Assembly: GCF_002958735.1 (NCBI RefSeq)
Contig: NZ_PPGH01000034.1
Coordinates: 372,001 to 436,000 of the forward strand
Direction of reading: 5' to 3'
Length of the DNA: 64,000 nt
From: Chromatium okenii
GTDB lineage: Bacteria > Pseudomonadota > Gammaproteobacteria > Chromatiales > Chromatiaceae
The position numbers and the translations under genes are program-made. The stretch's first letter is position 1. Every line of letters begins with the position of its first letter. This document shows positions 60,582-64,000 of the stretch, one piece after another. The notes under the pieces were generated by a model. That model had not been told where the DNA came from. It did not search any database and was given only the letters and a program-made list of their open reading frames with translations.

Positions 60582-62381
60582 TCACGCCGGTTCACCCTGT
60601 TTAGCGTATTCAATCCGAATAGATTCCATTGCCTGATCAACCTCGCCACGGAACGCTTGAATCTGCTCCAATTGTTCGCTGGAATACATGGATTTAATGC
60701 GGCGCATTTTTGCCAGCAAGGGCAGATTCTGTAATTCAGAAATCGGGACGCCAAGTTTAATTAACGCTTCGCCGCGTTTATAAATGGTGATGGCTAAATC
60801 CAGTATCGCATATTGTTTTGCAGGTGAACAAAAGGTGTCAATCTCATCGAGGGCGCTTTGTTGCAATACGCCTTCTTTAATTAACGACGCGCCTTCTAAT
60901 TCCCAACGCTGCGCACTAGAAAGTGCTTCGGGTCCAACCAAATTCACAATGCGCGACAATTCCGCATCTCGTGCCAATAGCGCCAGCGCCGTTGCGCGTC
61001 GCTTTTCCCAATCGGGATTTATTTCTTTATGCCACCATTGCGCGGCAGTGTGCACATGACCAGAAAAACTCGTCACCCAATCAATTGATGGATAATGACG
61101 TGCATCTGCCAATTCTTTTGATAACGCCCAAAAGGTTTCAATAATATCTTTCGTATGACTGGTGACGGGTTCCGAGAAATCGCCACCGGGCGGCGAAACC
61201 GCGCCAATTAACGTGACCGAGCCAATGCCTGCGTCGTAGGTTTCCACCCGCCCAGCGCGTTCATAAATCGCCGCCAGCCGCGAGGCGAGATACGCCGGAT
61301 AACCTTCTTCCACCGGCATTTGCCCCAACCGCCCAGACACTTCGCGCAGCGCCTCCGCCCAGCGACTGGTCGAATCCGCCAGCATCACCACGTCATAACC
61401 CATATCGCGGTAATACTCGGCCATCGTCATGCCGACGTAGACCGACGCTTCTCGCGCCACCACCGGCATGTTGGAGGTATTGGCGACCAGCAACGTGCGC
61501 TCCATCAATTTGTGCCCGGAGTAGGGATCGTCGAGCTGCGGGAAAGTTTCGAGCACGTCCACCAGCTCGTTGCCGCGTTCGCCGCAGCCGACATAAATCA
61601 CGATGTCGGCATTCGACCACCGCGCAATCTGCTGTTGCACCACGGTTTTTCCCGCACCAAACGGACCAGGCACTGCGCCTTTGCCGCCTTTGACTTGCGG
61701 GAAAAAGGTATCAATCACGCGCTGCCCAGTAATCAGCGGCGAAATGCCATCGTCGCGGCGCACATAAGGACGTGGTTTCCGCACCGGCCAGCGGTGATAC
61801 ATGTTGAGGGAATGCGTTACGCCTTTGCGATCAAGCACCTGCGCAATTATAGTTTCAATCGTGTAATTGCCCGCTGGCGTGATTTCTGCGAGTTCGCCGC
61901 TGATGCCCGGCGGAACCATGATGCGATGCACGACGGTGTGCGTTTCCTGCACCGTGCCCAGCACGCTGCCGGGGTTGAGTTTCGCACCCAGCGCCAGCGT
62001 CGGATTCGGTACAAATGCCCATTCTTTTGTGCGATCCAACGCCGGAACGCTGATCCCGCGTCGAATATAATCGCCAGATTCTAAAGCGATTTTTGACAGT
62101 GGACGCTGCACTCCGTCGAAAATTCCGCCCATCAATCCGGGACCGAGCTCCACCGACAGCGGCCAGCCCAATCCAACTGCTGGCTCGCCGGGGCGCACAC
62201 CGTCCGTCGATTCGTAGGTTTGCACCACTGCCTGCTGCCCGCGCAGTGAGATCACCTCGCCGAATAAACCGAGTTCGCCAATTTTGACCTGTTCGCCGCT
62301 GCGCACACCGGGCAAATCAATGGTGACAATTGGACCGTTGATGTCGCGGATAACGCCGATTCTCTTGATTTCGCTCATCAT
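60582..62381 (-). CDS. atpA: V/A-type ATPase catalytic subunit A
   Basis: The 599-residue subunit begins with tandem ATGs (62381 and 62378). It has the beta-barrel start (GVIRDINGPIVTIDLPG), the non-homologous insert typical of A subunits (about 110-200), Walker A GPFGAGKT (239-246), GCGERGNELVDVLETFP and LADSTSRWAEALREVSGRL. It hydrolyses or makes ATP in the peripheral sector. It lies four bases after subunit E. No B or D subunit gene follows; a terminator does. Confidence 0.96.
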   Translation of the reverse strand: MMSEIKRIGVIRDINGPIVTIDLPGVRSGEQVKIGELGLFGEVISLRGQQAVVQTYESTDGVRPGEPAVGLGWPLSVELGPGLMGGIFDGVQRPLSKIALESGDYIRRGISVPALDRTKEWAFVPNPTLALGAKLNPGSVLGTVQETHTVVHRIMVPPGISGELAEITPAGNYTIETIIAQVLDRKGVTHSLNMYHRWPVRKPRPYVRRDDGISPLITGQRVIDTFFPQVKGGKGAVPGPFGAGKTVVQQQIARWSNADIVIYVGCGERGNELVDVLETFPQLDDPYSGHKLMERTLLVANTSNMPVVAREASVYVGMTMAEYYRDMGYDVVMLADSTSRWAEALREVSGRLGQMPVEEGYPAYLASRLAAIYERAGRVETYDAGIGSVTLIGAVSPPGGDFSEPVTSHTKDIIETFWALSKELADARHYPSIDWVTSFSGHVHTAAQWWHKEINPDWEKRRATALALLARDAELSRIVNLVGPEALSSAQRWELEGASLIKEGVLQQSALDEIDTFCSPAKQYAILDLAITIYKRGEALIKLGVPISELQNLPLLAKMRRIKSMYSSEQLEQIQAFRGEVDQAMESIRIEYAKQGEPA

Positions 62382-62385
62382 TTAA

Positions 62386-63030
62386 TCATCCGGTAAAGAG
62401 AGAGCCGGTTTCAAAACCACCCGGCAGCAGGCGCTCCAAAATGGTTTGCTGAATGCGCGGACGCAATCGCGCCAGCCGCCCTTCAAACGTTTGATCAACG
62501 CGAATGCGCTCGTCAGCACTGGCAATCAACGCGCCGCCGAGCGTGTCCAGCGCATTTGTAGCGAGCGTCGCAGTTTTGCCTTCCGGCAGCGCCGCCGTCA
62601 GTTCTTCCCAACGCTCGGCGAGCTGGCGCTGATCTGCTGCGTTGACCGCAATCGTCAGTTCGGGCGCTTCAATCAGCGCCACTGCTTCCAGCATCAACCG
62701 CTCCAGCCATGCCTGATAACTCGGCGCATCACTCATAAAGGTGCGCATTCGCTCGGTCAGCATCTGCTCCACTTCTTGCACCAAATCCCAGCGCACCTGA
62801 TCCAAATGGGTTTGCAGCTTCAACTCGCTGGCTTGCACCTGCTGGCGAAAACTGCGCTCCGCCAATGCTTTCGCGGTGCTTTCCTCACGGGATTCGCGCA
62901 GCCGCAACCGCTCCGCTGCCTCGCGCAAAATGCTGTCACGGCTGCGCCCAGCGCGGTCGCGGAACTCAGTCGCCAATCGTTCGGCGCGAGCCAAAATCGC
63001 TCGCTCTAATTCGTCTACCTGATTCCCCAT
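62386..63030 (-). CDS. atpE: V/A-type ATPase subunit E (peripheral stalk)
   Basis: The 214-residue protein has a charged coiled-coil N-terminal half (ERAILARAERLATEFRDRAG and following) and a globular C-terminal half with ALIASADERIRVDQTFEGRL, typical of subunit E of V/A-ATPases. It forms the outer stalk linking the catalytic head to the membrane. It lies between subunit F (two bases) and subunit A (four bases). Confidence 0.88.
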   Translation of the reverse strand: MGNQVDELERAILARAERLATEFRDRAGRSRDSILREAAERLRLRESREESTAKALAERSFRQQVQASELKLQTHLDQVRWDLVQEVEQMLTERMRTFMSDAPSYQAWLERLMLEAVALIEAPELTIAVNAADQRQLAERWEELTAALPEGKTATLATNALDTLGGALIASADERIRVDQTFEGRLARLRPRIQQTILERLLPGGFETGSLFTG

Positions 63031-63032
63031 CT

Positions 63033-63394
63033 CTATCGCTCTCCAGTGGAACTGGCTTGAAGGGTGGCTGCGCCAAACAGTGCCGCGAGACGATTTGCCA
63101 CCTCGCTGGCTAATTTCGGCGGCGCATTGAGCGCGGGAATGGCGATCACCACGATTCGTCCGCCTTCGCGCAGTACCCGTTGCAACTGTGGAATGTCCTG
63201 AGCCATCACCGCATCATCAACCACCAAAACGCCTTGGTCTGACTGCGTTGCAATTCACGCAGCAGTTGATCGACATCGCGGAGTGCGGGATTTGGATAGG
63301 TCTCGAAACCGATCAACCGAAAGCCATCGGCGAGGCACTCCTCACCAAGAAACAGCAATCGCGTCGGGTCGCCGAGTGGATGCACGCTGTCCAT
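63033..63394 (-). pseudogene. atpF: V/A-type ATPase subunit F with one frame error
   Basis: The first frame (63394-63206) reads LLFLGEECLADGFRLIGFETY and continues to QTKAF. The second (63227-63033) continues VVDDAVMAQDIPQLQRVL and IVVIAIPAL, giving a subunit F of about 120 residues. The break near 63229 is explained by loss of one T in a T run. Subunit F is the central-rotor regulator. The small lesion in an otherwise tight operon suggests a sequencing error. Confidence 0.8.
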
Positions 63395-63404
63395 CGAACG
63401 GCGC

Positions 63405-63851
63405 TCAACCGAGCTTGTTCAGCAGCAAGATACTCATGACCAAGCCATAAATGGCGATACCTTCGGCGAGACCGAGGAAAATCAGCGTCCGTCCGAGGGC
63501 TTCTGGGCGCTCCATCACCGCTGCGAGCGACGCCGCGCCGATTGGACCCACTGCGATGCCGGCGCCAATCGTTGATAAACCAGTCGGAATACCGACGCCG
63601 AGAATGGCCAAACCCATGCCAATTGACATTTCTGGCGCAGCCGCAACGGTTTCCACCTGCGCCATTGCGTCAGAAATCCCCATGAATAACAAACCGAGTT
63701 GCGCACCAACGAAAACCACCAATTGGGTGCTCATTGCTGGGCGATACCAACTGCGAATACGGGTGGCGAATGCGGGGCGGAATTCCAGTGCAATACCGGA
63801 CAGAATTAAACCAAAAATTGCGACAGACATCAGTGCAACGAGCCAATACAT
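63405..63851 (-). CDS. atpK: V/A-type ATPase membrane rotor subunit K (c subunit)
   Basis: The 148-residue proteolipid has four membrane segments: WLVALMSVAIFGLILSGIAL, QLVVFVGAQLGLLFMGI, MGLAILGVGIPTGLSTIGAG and TLIFLGLAEGIAIYGLVMS. The ion-binding Glu is in LAEGIAIYG of the last helix, with only one carboxylate per protein. It forms the rotor ring; whether H+ or Na+ is carried cannot be settled by eye. It is 10 bases from subunit F. Confidence 0.9.
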   Translation of the reverse strand: MYWLVALMSVAIFGLILSGIALEFRPAFATRIRSWYRPAMSTQLVVFVGAQLGLLFMGISDAMAQVETVAAAPEMSIGMGLAILGVGIPTGLSTIGAGIAVGPIGAASLAAVMERPEALGRTLIFLGLAEGIAIYGLVMSILLLNKLG

Positions 63852-63921
63852 AACATGCTCCAGTTAAGTGTTTAATAGACAGCGAAGTTGTTATTTATAA
63901 ACAACGAGATTACTCCATTTT

Positions 63922-64000
63922 TTATGCCACCTGCTGCAAAAAATGCGCAACATCCTTACCCGAAGTGGGTGGTGGAAGAGAACGGTGTTCAGCATGATAA
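63922..64000 (-). CDS. C-terminal end of the gene preceding atpK (partial)
   Basis: The minus-strand frame enters the window as YHAEHRSLPPPTSGKDVAHF and ends LQQVA with a stop at 63922-63924. By position it should be the membrane subunit I gene of the ATPase operon, but the short tail has no diagnostic motif. Confidence 0.4.
   Translation of the reverse strand, partial: YHAEHRSLPPPTSGKDVAHFLQQVA

Overview
The window looks like chromosome of a sulfur-storing gammaproteobacterium, probably a Thiotrichales- or Chromatiales-like sulfur oxidiser. The main evidence is a sulfur-globule-type protein (9550-9996), the gammaproteobacterial pair sdhE-ygfX, a LbtU-type porin, a PKD/decaheme cytochrome, many hybrid PAS kinases and c-di-GMP proteins, a membrane pyrophosphatase and a V/A-type ATPase. 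The genus cannot be fixed from this sequence. No rRNA, tRNA or CRISPR array was seen.

Layout. 1-3300: end of a PAS protein, an orphan NuoB/hydrogenase-small-subunit-like protein, a siderophore-type porin, sdhE-ygfX. 3313-6303: hybrid kinase. 6421-9549: IS607 remnant, a DUF1566/InlB-repeat/CARDB secreted protein whose two DUF1566 domains carry what look like diversity-generating-retroelement variable regions, then a gene-poor stretch with a MITE-like element. 9550-13245: sulfur globule protein, an unknown protein, membrane pyrophosphatase. 13325-18151: QseBC-like two-component pair (regulator broken by a palindromic repeat) and the multiheme cytochrome. 18211-28465: tandemly duplicated porin + small PstS-like protein cassette, hybrid kinase, HD-GYP protein and GGDEF/EAL protein. 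28750-36482: malQ, CPBP protease, argH, pgm, htpG. 36562-47000: accessory zone with an intact IS5-family element, truncated genes (tviB-like, DNA methyltransferase ends, IS1 and perhaps IS630 remnants) around a 1767-residue RTX/cadherin/Calx-beta-like repeat adhesin. 47003-56344: housekeeping (SH3 protein, argF, argD, trkA, trkH, two glycosyltransferases, ribD). 56369-60531: tandem restriction-modification genes. 60582-64000: V/A-ATPase genes A, E, F and K and the tail of one more.

How parts work together. Kinases, the HD-GYP protein and the GGDEF/EAL protein form a signalling block next to duplicated envelope proteins. The Na+/H+ pyrophosphatase, the V/A-ATPase and Trk K+ uptake form an ion-energetics theme. 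argH, argF and argD are arginine genes at two sites.

Sequence quality matters here. htpG, pgm, the QseC-like kinase, the multiheme cytochrome and ATPase subunit F are broken in frame almost only by one-base changes in short homopolymers, and restoring those bases gives family-length proteins. I therefore read most of these 'pseudogenes' as probable sequencing errors. The IS5 insertion, the repeat inside the response regulator and the truncated fragments look like real rearrangements.
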